Notes under the pieces: model-generated
The model's input: the letters and a program-made list of their open reading frames with translations, nothing else
What the model was told of the DNA's origin: nothing
The model's database searches: none
Part shown: one piece after another, positions 50,691 to 59,300 of the stretch
Position numbering within the stretch: the stretch's first letter is position 1
Layout: each line of letters begins with the position of its first letter
Made by a program: the position numbers and the translations under genes
Origin: Actinophytocola gossypii
GTDB lineage: Bacteria > Actinomycetota > Actinomycetes > Mycobacteriales > Pseudonocardiaceae
Assembly (NCBI RefSeq): GCF_025165815.1
Contig: NZ_JAFFZE010000018.1
Span: 1 to 64,000, forward strand
Direction: 5' to 3'
DNA: 64,000 bases

Positions 50691-51655
50691 GCCGTCACCT
50701 CCGAGAACTCGCGGACGGCCGCCTCGTGCTGTCCGGCCTCGAACTGGCGCACCATCGCCATGTAGACGTCCTCCAGGCTCGGCCGGCGGACCTCCAGGTC
50801 GCCGATCGCCTCGTCGTGTTCGCGGAACAGGTCGCGCACGAACGCGGTGGCGTCGTGCGTGGAGTGCACGAACCGCTGCCCGTCGACCGTCCAGCGCACC
50901 TCGGCCTCGGTCGACATCGACCTGGCCAGCTCGTCGGCGGTGCCGTCGGCGATGATCGTGCCGCCGGCCAGGATCAGGATCCGGTCCGCGAGCTTCTCGG
51001 CCTCGTCCAGGTCGTGGGTGGTGAGCAGGATGGTCGTCTCCTGGTCGGCGAGCCGGTGCACCAGGTCGTGGAACTCGCGCCTGGCCTCCGGGTCGAAGCC
51101 GGCGGTGGGCTCGTCGAGGAACAGCAGCTCTGGCCGGCCGACGATGCCGATCGCGACGTCCAGCCGCCGCCGCTGACCGCCGGAGAGCCGGGCGATCTTC
51201 TTGTGCGCGTGCTCGGTGAGTCCGACGACCTCGATCAGCTCATCGAGCGGCCACGGACGGGTGATCCGGTCCGTCGAGTACGGCGCGTAGTACTCGCCGA
51301 GGTGCCCGAGCAGCTCACGGATCCGCCACTGCCCGTGGTCCCGCCACGACTGGAGCACCACGCCCAGCCGCGCGCGCCAGTCCTCGCCCCCGTGCGCGGG
51401 ATCGACGCCGAGCACGGCGACCTCGCCGGCCGAGCGCATCCGGAACCCCTCCAGGATCTCGATCGTCGTGGTCTTGCCGGCGCCGTTCGGGCCCAGCAGC
51501 GCGACCACCTCACCCGGTCGGGCGGTGAAGTTCACCCCGTTGAGGACATCCGTCGTCCCGTACCGCATCCGCAGATCGCGGACGTCGAGAACCACGTTCT
51601 CGTCGTGCCGGCCTACCTCCCGCGCCGGTGTGTCCGCCTCTTCCACCACGGCCAC
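50687..51655 (-). CDS. ABC transporter ATP-binding protein (DrrA-like)
   Basis: A 322-residue ATPase: Walker A LLGPNGAGKTTTIEILEG, signature RLSGGQRRRLDVAIGIVG, Walker B LLFLDEPTAGFDPEARREF and switch LTTHDLDEAEKLADRI. A C-terminal regulatory domain follows. GTG 51655 has AGGAGGTG 7 bases upstream; the frame stays open to 51778, but the extra residues lack family character. It is the first gene of the exporter operon. Confidence 0.91.
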   Translation of the reverse strand: MAVVEEADTPAREVGRHDENVVLDVRDLRMRYGTTDVLNGVNFTARPGEVVALLGPNGAGKTTTIEILEGFRMRSAGEVAVLGVDPAHGGEDWRARLGVVLQSWRDHGQWRIRELLGHLGEYYAPYSTDRITRPWPLDELIEVVGLTEHAHKKIARLSGGQRRRLDVAIGIVGRPELLFLDEPTAGFDPEARREFHDLVHRLADQETTILLTTHDLDEAEKLADRILILAGGTIIADGTADELARSMSTEAEVRWTVDGQRFVHSTHDATAFVRDLFREHDEAIGDLEVRRPSLEDVYMAMVRQFEAGQHEAAVREFSEVTA

Positions 51656-51719
51656 GGCCCCACCTCCTATCGAATGTGTCGGACGGACGATAGCAGGTGT
51701 ACTACGGCCTGGCGCACGA

Positions 51720-52529
51720 TTACTCCGAGGTTGGCCCGGAGAAGTCCGGGCGGCGCTTCTCCCGGAGCGCGGCCACACCTTCGCGCACGTCCGGGCCGTC
51801 GAACCCGAGGAACTCCAACCCCAGCGACGCGTCGAAGATCGGCCCGGCCTGCCGCAGCCAGTTGTTCAGCGCGTACTTCGTGAACCGCACCGCCGACTGG
51901 GACCCGGACGCGAGCCGGCGGGCGACCTTGAGCGCGGTCGCGTGCAGCTCGGACTGCTCGACGCACAGCGACACCAACCCGATCCGCTCGGCCTCCGCGC
52001 CGGACAGCGGTTCGCAGGTCAGCAGGTGGTACTTCGCCTTGGCCATCCCGCACAGCAGCGGCCACACGATCGCCGCGTGGTCGCCGGCGGCCACGCCGAG
52101 CTTGGTGTGCCCGTCGATGATGCGAGCGTCGGTCGCGGCGATCGACACGTCGGCGAGCAGCCCGGCGACCAGTCCCGCGCCCACCGCCGGACCCTCCATC
52201 GCGGACACGATCGGCTTCGCGCAGTTGATGACGTTGTAGACCAGGTCACGGGCCTCGCGCAGCACGCGGATCCGGACCGCGAAGTCGTCGGCCATGTCCG
52301 AGACCAGGTCGAGGTCGCCGCCGGCGGAGAACACGCCGTCCGAGCCGCGGATGATCGCCACCCGCACGTCGGGGTCCCGGTCGACGGTCTGCCAGACGCC
52401 GGCCAGGTCGCGGTGGCCCTGGTGCCCGACGGCGTTGAGCCGGCCGGGCGCGGACATGGCTACCTCGAGGATCCCGTCGCCGAGGTCCTGGAAGCGCAGG
52501 CTGGGGTACTGAGTCGCGTAGTCGTCCAC
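51720..52529 (-). CDS. Enoyl-CoA hydratase/isomerase (crotonase) family protein
   Basis: A 269-residue crotonase-fold protein: the oxyanion-hole regions are [10 protein letters not shown] and [13 protein letters not shown], followed by [24 protein letters not shown] (in pieces). Neither of the two glutamates of classical hydratases is at its usual place (Leu in VGAGLVAG; Thr/Lys in IIDGHTKLG), so it may be an isomerase, hydrolase or decarboxylase of the superfamily. GTG 52529. It is not clearly part of the siderophore locus, which starts 10 bases upstream in the same direction. Confidence 0.83.
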   Translation of the reverse strand: MDDYATQYPSLRFQDLGDGILEVAMSAPGRLNAVGHQGHRDLAGVWQTVDRDPDVRVAIIRGSDGVFSAGGDLDLVSDMADDFAVRIRVLREARDLVYNVINCAKPIVSAMEGPAVGAGLVAGLLADVSIAATDARIIDGHTKLGVAAGDHAAIVWPLLCGMAKAKYHLLTCEPLSGAEAERIGLVSLCVEQSELHATALKVARRLASGSQSAVRFTKYALNNWLRQAGPIFDASLGLEFLGFDGPDVREGVAALREKRRPDFSGPTSE

Positions 52530-52539
52530 CCGCCCATGC

Positions 52540-53328
52540 TTACTCCAGGGCGCTGCCCAGCAGCCAGTACCCAGCGAAGTAGATCAGCTCCTTCTCGATC
52601 TCCCGCTCGTTGACCAGGTACCGGCGCAGGTCGGTGACCGCACTCGACTCGCCCGCGATCCACACGTACGGCTTCCCGTCGGGGAACTCGGTGCGCCGCA
52701 CGGCCTCGCGCAGCAGCCCCGAGCGCCCGCCCCGGCACAGCCAGGTCATCCGCACGTCCGCGGCCGACTCCACCGGCAGCATCTCCGCCGCCGAGCCCAC
52801 CTCGGCGAACGCCAGCACCTCGCGGCCGGCCGGCTGGGCCTCCAGGATGGCGCAGATCGCCGGCAGCGCGGTGTCGTCGCCGGCCAGCAGCAGCCAGTCG
52901 GTGTCCTCCGGCGGCTTGAACTCGTAGCCGAGGATCGGGGTGTGCCCGGCGTTCGGCCCGAGGACCGCCACCCGGTCACCCGGCCTCGCCGCGCCGGCCC
53001 AGGTGGAGCCTGGACCGGTGTCACCGTGCAGCACGATGTCGACGTCCAGTTCGCCGACTTCGGGACGCAGGTACCGGATCGTGTAGGTGCGCATGAAAGC
53101 CCGCTCGTCGAGGGGCATCGCGCGGTACTCGGCGTACCAGTCCTCGCCGTCGGGCACCACCGGCTCGGTCTGCCCGGGGAGCGGGAAGAACAGCTTGATC
53201 CGCTGGTCGAAGCCGCCGCTGACGCAGCGGGCGAGGTCGGGCCCGGCGAGGGTGAACCGCCGCAGGTGCGGGGTGAGCTGCCGGACGGCGACCACCTCGG
53301 CGCGGAAGAGGGTGTAGGACTGGCTCAC
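52540..53328 (-). CDS. Siderophore-interacting protein (ferric-siderophore reductase family)
   Basis: A 262-residue FAD-binding flavoprotein of the SIP family, which reduces imported ferric siderophores with NAD(P)H. The [18 protein letters not shown] region and [11 protein letters not shown] bind FAD. The NAD(P)H half shows [18 protein letters not shown] and [18 protein letters not shown], then [12 protein letters not shown] 53328 overlaps the monooxygenase stop by 4 bases (GTGA). It is the natural reductase for the hydroxamate siderophore encoded by the adjacent NRPS. Confidence 0.92.
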   Translation of the reverse strand: MSQSYTLFRAEVVAVRQLTPHLRRFTLAGPDLARCVSGGFDQRIKLFFPLPGQTEPVVPDGEDWYAEYRAMPLDERAFMRTYTIRYLRPEVGELDVDIVLHGDTGPGSTWAGAARPGDRVAVLGPNAGHTPILGYEFKPPEDTDWLLLAGDDTALPAICAILEAQPAGREVLAFAEVGSAAEMLPVESAADVRMTWLCRGGRSGLLREAVRRTEFPDGKPYVWIAGESSAVTDLRRYLVNEREIEKELIYFAGYWLLGSALE

Positions 53329-54632
53329 GGAAGGCTCCAACCGCTGTGGACGAGGGGGGCGGCACGCCGGTCGCTGATCGAGCGCAGGATCTGCCCGGCG
53401 CGGACGGCGGTGGTGGACAGCAGGGACGACGAGATGCCGTGCGTGTGCTCGGTGCCGCCCTGCAGGTACAGGCCGGCCCGCAGCTCGGGATCGGTGCGGA
53501 CGCGGTAGTCGCGGGCCACGACCGGCCGGTCCTGGTCGTCGCGGTGGCACAGCGCGCCGAGGTCGCCGAGCAGGCGCAGCGGGTCGGCCGGGCGGTAGCC
53601 GGTGGCGTAGACCAGCACGTCGCAGTCGAGCACGGTCTTCTCGTGCGTGGTCAGCGACTCGACGGTGGCGCGCACGCCGTCGCCGGTCTCCACGGCCTCG
53701 GCCACCCGGGAGACGTTGAACAGCCGCAGGCGTGGGGTGCCGAGCACCTTCTCCTGGTAGGTGCGGCGGTACAGCTCCTCGATGAGGTCGGTGTCGACGA
53801 CCGAGTAGTTCGTGTTGCCGTGGTAGTCGAGCAGCATCTCCTTGACGTGCTCCGGCGCGGCGTAGAAGTGGTCCACCGCGTCCGGGTCGAACACCCGGTT
53901 GGCGAACGGCGAGTCGTCCGACGGGCTGTAGCCGTACCGGGAGAACACGCCGCAGACCTCGGTGTCCGGGAAGCGGTCGTGCAGGAACTTGGTGACCTCG
54001 GCGGCGCTCTGGCCGGCGCCGACGACCGCGACCCGGCGGGGTGGCGTGGTCAGCTGCTCGACGCGGGCCAGCAGGTCGCGGTTGTGCCACACCCGTTCGG
54101 ACGGCGTCGCGCCGTCGGGCAGGTGCGGTTCGAGCCCGAGGCCGAAGACGAGGTTGCGGGCGCGGTAGGTCGTGGTGTCGGCGCCGTGCCGGGCGATCAC
54201 GTCGAAGGCGGTGACGTCGCCGGCCTCGGTGACCGGGTCGACCGCGATGACCTCGCGCTGGTAGCGCACGGAGTCGGCGACGCGGGCGGCGGCCCACTCC
54301 AGGTAGTCGTGGAACTCGACCCGCAGCGGGAACAGGGACTTCTGGTTGATGAAGTCCATGAGCCGGTTCGAACTGTGCAGGTAGGACAGGAAGCTGAACC
54401 CGCTGGTCGGGTTCCGCATGGTGACGAGGTCCTTGAGGAACGAGACCTGCATGGTGGCGTCGTCGATGAGCATGCCGCGGTGCCAGCCGAACCGCTCCTG
54501 CTTCTCGAGGAACAGGGCGTCGGTCTGGTCGTTCTGCTCAGCGATCGCGATCGCCAGAGCCAGGTTCGAGGGTCCGAAGCCGATCCCGATCAGGTCGTAC
54601 ACCGGGCTCGCGTCGGGGGGTTGCTCTGGCAT
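53325..54632 (-). CDS. L-ornithine N5-monooxygenase (SidA/PvdA/CchB family)
   Basis: A 435-residue flavin N-hydroxylating monooxygenase that converts ornithine (less likely lysine) to the N-hydroxy amino acid, using FAD and NADPH. FAD-binding GIGFGPSNLALA (~16-27), TMQVSFLKDLVTMRNP, NADPH-binding VVGAGQSAAEVTKFL and VYATGYRPADPLRLL are present. It is the first leftward gene from the iron-box promoter; the hOrn-type A domain of the nearby NRPS supports ornithine. ATG 54632. Confidence 0.93.
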   Translation of the reverse strand: MPEQPPDASPVYDLIGIGFGPSNLALAIAIAEQNDQTDALFLEKQERFGWHRGMLIDDATMQVSFLKDLVTMRNPTSGFSFLSYLHSSNRLMDFINQKSLFPLRVEFHDYLEWAAARVADSVRYQREVIAVDPVTEAGDVTAFDVIARHGADTTTYRARNLVFGLGLEPHLPDGATPSERVWHNRDLLARVEQLTTPPRRVAVVGAGQSAAEVTKFLHDRFPDTEVCGVFSRYGYSPSDDSPFANRVFDPDAVDHFYAAPEHVKEMLLDYHGNTNYSVVDTDLIEELYRRTYQEKVLGTPRLRLFNVSRVAEAVETGDGVRATVESLTTHEKTVLDCDVLVYATGYRPADPLRLLGDLGALCHRDDQDRPVVARDYRVRTDPELRAGLYLQGGTEHTHGISSSLLSTTAVRAGQILRSISDRRAAPLVHSGWSLP

Positions 54633-54656
54633 TACCGTCCTTCCCTCGGCTACTGC

Positions 54657-54675
54657 GGAGGTAAGCCTAACCTAA
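54657..54675 (-). promoter_or_regulatory. Iron box (IdeR/DmdR-type) between the monooxygenase and formyltransferase
   Basis: On the minus strand TTAGGTTAGGCTTACCTCC matches 16 of 19 consensus positions. A second, weaker plus-strand copy, TAAGGGTAGGCTCGCTTCA (54686-54704; 13 of 19), lies toward the formyltransferase. Both divergent siderophore operons should be derepressed when iron is scarce. Confidence 0.75.
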
Positions 54676-54743
54676 TCGGTTACAGTAAGGGTAGGCTCGC
54701 TTCACCTGCGTTACAGGTCACAGTCGGCGGTAGAGGAGTGGAC

Positions 54744-55691
54744 ATGCGCGTGGTTCTGTTCGGGTACCAGACCTGGGGGTACCGGACGCTCGAGGCGCTG
54801 CTCGCGTCGGAGCACGAGGTCGCGCTCGCGGTCACGCACCCGGCCTCGAACCACGCGTACGAGTCGATCTGGGGCGACTCGGTGGCGGAGTTGGCGGAGG
54901 CGAACGGGGTGCCGGTGCTGCTGCGCAACCGGCCGGACGAGGACGTGGTGCGCGCGCTCAAGGACGCCGACCCGGACATCATCGTGGCGAACAACTGGCG
55001 GACATGGATCCCGCCGCACATCTTCGACCTGCCGCGCCTGGGGACCCTCAACGTGCACGACTCGCTGCTGCCCGCGTACGCCGGGTTCGCCCCGGTGATC
55101 TGGGCGCTGATCAACGGGGAGTCCGAGGTCGGCGTGACCGCGCACATGATGAACGAGACGCTGGACGCGGGGGACATCGTGCTCCAACGCGCGGTCCAGG
55201 TGGGTCCCAGGGACACGGCGACGGACCTGTTCCACCGGACGGTCGACCTGATCGGCCCGATCGTGACGGACGCGCTGGCGCTGATCGCGGCCGGCAGGCG
55301 GGACTTCGTGCCCCAGGACCGGACGCGGGCGAGCTTCTTCCACAAGCGGTCCATTGAGGACAGCCGGATCGACTTCGGTTGGCCGGCCGCGGACCTGGAC
55401 CGGTTGGTGCGGGCGCAGTCGGACCCGTACCCGAACGCGTTCTGCTACCACGGGGAGACGCGGCTGCGGATCGTGTCGGCGGCGGTGTCGGAGTCGCGGT
55501 ACGGGGGCACGCCGGGCCGGATCTTCATCCGGGAGGGCGACGGAGTGGCGATCGTGGCCGGCGCGGATGCCAGGTTCGGCCGCAACCACGCCCTCCTGGT
55601 CCAGCGAGTACGCCTCGATGACGGCACGGAACTACCCGCTACGGACTACTTCCGCACGATGGGCGGCTACCTGACCTCGCACCCGGCGTAG
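54744..55691 (+). CDS. Hydroxyornithine N-formyltransferase (CchA-like, formyl-THF dependent)
   Basis: A 315-residue methionyl-tRNA formyltransferase-like enzyme. The formyl-THF site is ANNWRTWIPPHIFDLPRLGTLNVHDSLLPAYAGFAPVIWALING (in pieces; Asn-His-Asp triad), followed by VGVTAHMMNETLDAGDIVLQ. The C-terminal ~90-residue domain is Fmt_C-like. It should formylate N5-hydroxyornithine to hfOrn, as CchA does for coelichelin. ATG 54744 has GAGGAG 6 bases upstream. It is divergent from the monooxygenase across the iron boxes. Confidence 0.9.
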   Translation: MRVVLFGYQTWGYRTLEALLASEHEVALAVTHPASNHAYESIWGDSVAELAEANGVPVLLRNRPDEDVVRALKDADPDIIVANNWRTWIPPHIFDLPRLGTLNVHDSLLPAYAGFAPVIWALINGESEVGVTAHMMNETLDAGDIVLQRAVQVGPRDTATDLFHRTVDLIGPIVTDALALIAAGRRDFVPQDRTRASFFHKRSIEDSRIDFGWPAADLDRLVRAQSDPYPNAFCYHGETRLRIVSAAVSESRYGGTPGRIFIREGDGVAIVAGADARFGRNHALLVQRVRLDDGTELPATDYFRTMGGYLTSHPA

Positions 55692-55770
55692 CCTCGGACG
55701 AGGATCGTCTCGCGGATATCCGGTTGGGTTCGGCGTGGCGCTTGGTTGGCGTCGGCAGGTGGACGGGATC

Positions 55771-56145
55771 ATGGCCGAGACGCTGCCGAAACTGATCGGG
55801 GACCTCGCCGAGGACGCTGGATCAGCGGTGGCCGACCTCGACCTGTTGAGCGCCCGGTCCGGGCGGCTCAAGTTCGTTCACCTGCGGCGACTCGATGTCG
55901 TGGCGCAGGCGGTGTCGTGGGCGAAGGCGCTGCAGACTCACTACTGGCATCCGGACGAGGCCGTCAAACCCGGAGGTCGACATCCTCACTACGACGAAGA
56001 CCTGATCGGCCGGCTGGTCGGTGCGATCGAGAAGTTCGAGGCGGACTGGAGCCGGTGGTTCGCCGGACCATCTGGGTCTGCGCGTGCCGGCGGGTCGGCA
56101 ACTGGTGATCGGGCACCGGCGACAGGCCGATTCAGGGCTCGCTGA
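55771..56145 (+). CDS. Hypothetical protein, possible gene remnant
   Basis: A potential 124-residue protein (ATG 55771; GTG 55735 adds 12). The first ~85 codons have strong GC3 bias and read like a real helical protein (LPKLIGDLAEDAGSAVADL, LGRLKFVH-like SGRLKFVHLRRLD, IEKFEADWSRWF). The last ~25 codons lose that bias, as after a frameshift or truncation. No ribosome site and no family recognised. It lies between the convergent formyltransferase and mbtH genes. Confidence 0.35.
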   Translation: MAETLPKLIGDLAEDAGSAVADLDLLSARSGRLKFVHLRRLDVVAQAVSWAKALQTHYWHPDEAVKPGGRHPHYDEDLIGRLVGAIEKFEADWSRWFAGPSGSARAGGSATGDRAPATGRFRAR

Positions 56146-56153
56146 ACACCTTG

Positions 56154-56363
56154 TCAGCCGCCCATGCGTTCGAGGAGGGACTTGGGGCGGAGGTCGGTCC
56201 AGTGTTGCTCTACGTAGGACACGCAGGCGTCGCGTGGTTCCGGGCCGTGGACGATGCGCCAGCCGGCGGGTACCTGGGCGAAGCTGGGCCACAGTGAGTG
56301 CTGTTCCTCGTGGTTGACGAGGACGTAGAACGGGCCGTCCTGGTCGTCGAACGGGTTGGTCAT
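56154..56363 (-). CDS. MbtH-like NRPS accessory protein
   Basis: A 69-residue MbtH family protein with the hallmark residues: [30 protein letters not shown] and WTDLRPKSL. It binds and activates NRPS adenylation domains. ATG 56363 begins one base after the NRPS stop, so it is translationally linked to the NRPS and is its dedicated partner. Confidence 0.95.
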   Translation of the reverse strand: MTNPFDDQDGPFYVLVNHEEQHSLWPSFAQVPAGWRIVHGPEPRDACVSYVEQHWTDLRPKSLLERMGG

Positions 56364-56364
56364 G

Positions 56365-59300
56365 TCACTCCTCCGGAGCTTGGGTGAGGATCGTGCGCAG
56401 GTCGGTGAGCAGGGACTCGATTCTGGTGCGGGTGAACAGGTCCGTTCGGTAGTGCAGGTAGCAGTCGACCGAGCCCTCGCCCGCCGGCTCGTAGCAGGAG
56501 AGGGTGAGGTCGGCTCTCGTCACGCCGGTGGGGATCGCCGTGCCGGGAACGGACAGGGTCGCCTTCTCGTGGTGGATCAGCATTACCTGCGGGGGAGTGG
56601 GGAGCAGGTCGGCCAACGGGACGTTCTGGTGGTCCAGGGCGTCCAGTGTGGTCTCCCGGATCCGGGTCAGCAGCTCGGGGAACGACGGATCGCCGGACGT
56701 GTCGGTGCGGAGGATCACCGTGTTCGCGAAGCAGCCGACCAGGGCGGTCAGGGACTCCTCGGTTCGGCCGGCCACCAGGGTGCCGATGGGCAGGTCGGTG
56801 CCTGCGCCGTGCCGGGTGAGCAGGCGGGCGAACGCGGCCTGGAGCACCATGAACAGGCTCGTTCCGGTTCTCGACGCCACCTCGTCGAGGCGACGGCGCA
56901 GGGGCTCCTCGATGACCAGGGGGGCGAAGTCGGCGGCGTCGCTGACCTCGTCGACCTCGCGGTCGGTGGGGAGGTGCAGGTGGGGGAGGTCGGCCAGGCG
57001 TGCCTGCCAGTACGCGCGTCGACGGTCGCCGTCGGTGGCGAGTAGGTCGGTCGACCAGGCGGCGTAGTCGGCGTACGTCACCGGGAGTGGGGTCCATTGT
57101 GGAGGCTGGCCGGCGCGGCGGGATTCGTAGGCGTGGGCGAGGTCGGTGAACAGGGGCACCACCGACCACTCGTCCACGGCGGCGTAGTGCATGGTGAGCA
57201 CCAGGGTCGCGGTGTCGGCCAGCCAGTGTGCGCGGAACGGGGGCTCGACGGCGGGGTCCAGCGGGGTTGACGGTGGGGTGTCGTGGACCAACCTGGGCGG
57301 GGTGGCCGGGGTCAGGTGAGTGCCGACGAGCGTCCGGAGGGGCTCGTGGCGGGTGACGACATCGTCGATGGCGGCGGTCAGGGCGTCGAGGTCCGCGTCG
57401 GGTAGGGGGATGGCGAAGACGTGGTCGGGGGTGGTGTGGGCGAGCTGGTTGCGTTGTACGGGGGCCGCGGGGACGGGGGCGTCGTGCACGCGAGGTGTCA
57501 GGGTGGGGCGCGCCGCGGCGGCACCGGCGATGCGGCCGGCGAGGGTGGCGACGGTGGGGGCGTCGAAGACGTCGCGGATCGCCAGGTCCACGGCGAACGT
57601 GGCGCGGACCCGCGCGCACAGGCGCATCGCGGCCATGGAGTGGCCGCCCAGGGCGAAGAAGTTGTCGTGCACGCCGACCTCGGGGAGGTCGAGCACCTCG
57701 GCGAACACGGCGGCGAGCCGGCGCTCCTCGGGCGTGGTCGGACGTTCCGAGCCGGTCAGGGCGGACCAGTCGACGGCCGGCAGCGCGCGGCGGTCGAGCT
57801 TTCCGTTGGGGGTCAACGGGAGTGGGCCGTCGAGGGGCACCACCGTGGTCGGCACCATGTGTTCTGGCAGGAACTCCGCCAGGTACGCGCGCAGCTCCAC
57901 CGGGTCGACCAGGCCGGTGGCGTAGGCGACCAGGCGCGCACCGTCGACGACCACGGCTGCCTGGCGGACGGACGGGTGCCGGGCCAGGGTGGCCTCGATC
58001 TCGCCGAGCTCCACCCGGAAGCCGCGGATCTTCACCTGGTCGTCGGAGCGGCCGTAGAAGTCCAGGACGCCGTCGCGGCGCCAGCGGGCCCGGTCGCCGG
58101 TGCGGTACATGCGGCTGCCCGGCGGACCGAACGGGTTGGCGACGAACCGGCCGGCGGTCATGGCGGGGCGGCCCAGGTACCCGCGCGCCAAGCCGCGGCC
58201 GGCGACGTACAGCTCGCCGATCACCCCCGGCGGCACCGGGCGGAGCGTCTCGTCCAGCACGTACACCCGGGTGTTCGGGTCCGGCACGCCGATCGGCACC
58301 TGGCCCGCCCAGCCGGGGTCGGCCTGCCAGAGGGTGGAGTTCACCGTCGCCTCGGTCAGACCGTACGCGGCCAGCACGTTCAGCCGGCCCGCCCAGCGGC
58401 CGATCAGGTCCGGCGGCACCGTCTCCGTGCCGACCAGGATCGTCGCGCCGGCCGGCAGCGTGCAGTCGGCGGGCAGCGCGGACACCAGTGACGGCGGCAG
58501 GATCAGGTGCGTGATCCGTTGGCGCTCCAGGAACTCCGACAGCGCGCGGCCCGCGGTCCGCACCTCCTCCGGCGCCAGCACGAGCGTGCCGCCGACGCAC
58601 AGGGCCATGGTCAGCTCGAACACGGCGACGTCGAAGCCGATCGACGCGTACTGCAGCACCCGGCTGTCCTCGCGCAGGCGCATCCGGTCCACGGCGGTCG
58701 CGGCCAGCGAGGCGATGCCGTCGTGCGGGACCACGACGCCCTTGGGGCGCCCGGTGGAGCCGGACGTGTAGATCACGTACGCGGCCGAGTACAAACCGAA
58801 CGGTCCGTTTTCCGGTGTGGACGGTTCGAGCTCGTCCAGTGGAACGGTGTCCAGCAGGATTCGTGGCACGCCGGTCTCCGGGATCTTCCCGGTCACCGGC
58901 TCGGTCGCGAGCACCAGACGGGCGCCGGCGTCCTCGAGCTGGTAGGCGATCCGGTCCGCCGGATGACTCAGGTCCAGCGGCAGGTATGCCGCCCCCAGCT
59001 TCACCACCGCCAGCACCGCGGCCACCAGCTCCGCCGACCGGGGTACGGCCACGCCGACCACGTCCTCCGGCCCGATCCCGTGCCGCAGCAGCAAAGAAGC
59101 GATCCGGTTCGAACGGGCGTCCAGCTCCGCGTAGGTCCAGCTGAGCGAACCGTCCACGACCCCCTCGGCGTCCGGTTTCGCCGCCACGCGGCGGGCGAAC
59201 AGCTCCGGCATGGTCAGCTCGGGCACCACGCGGTCGGTGTCGTTGAAGCCGACCACCACGTCGTGCCGCTCGGCCGCCGTCCGAAGGTCCACAGCGGACA

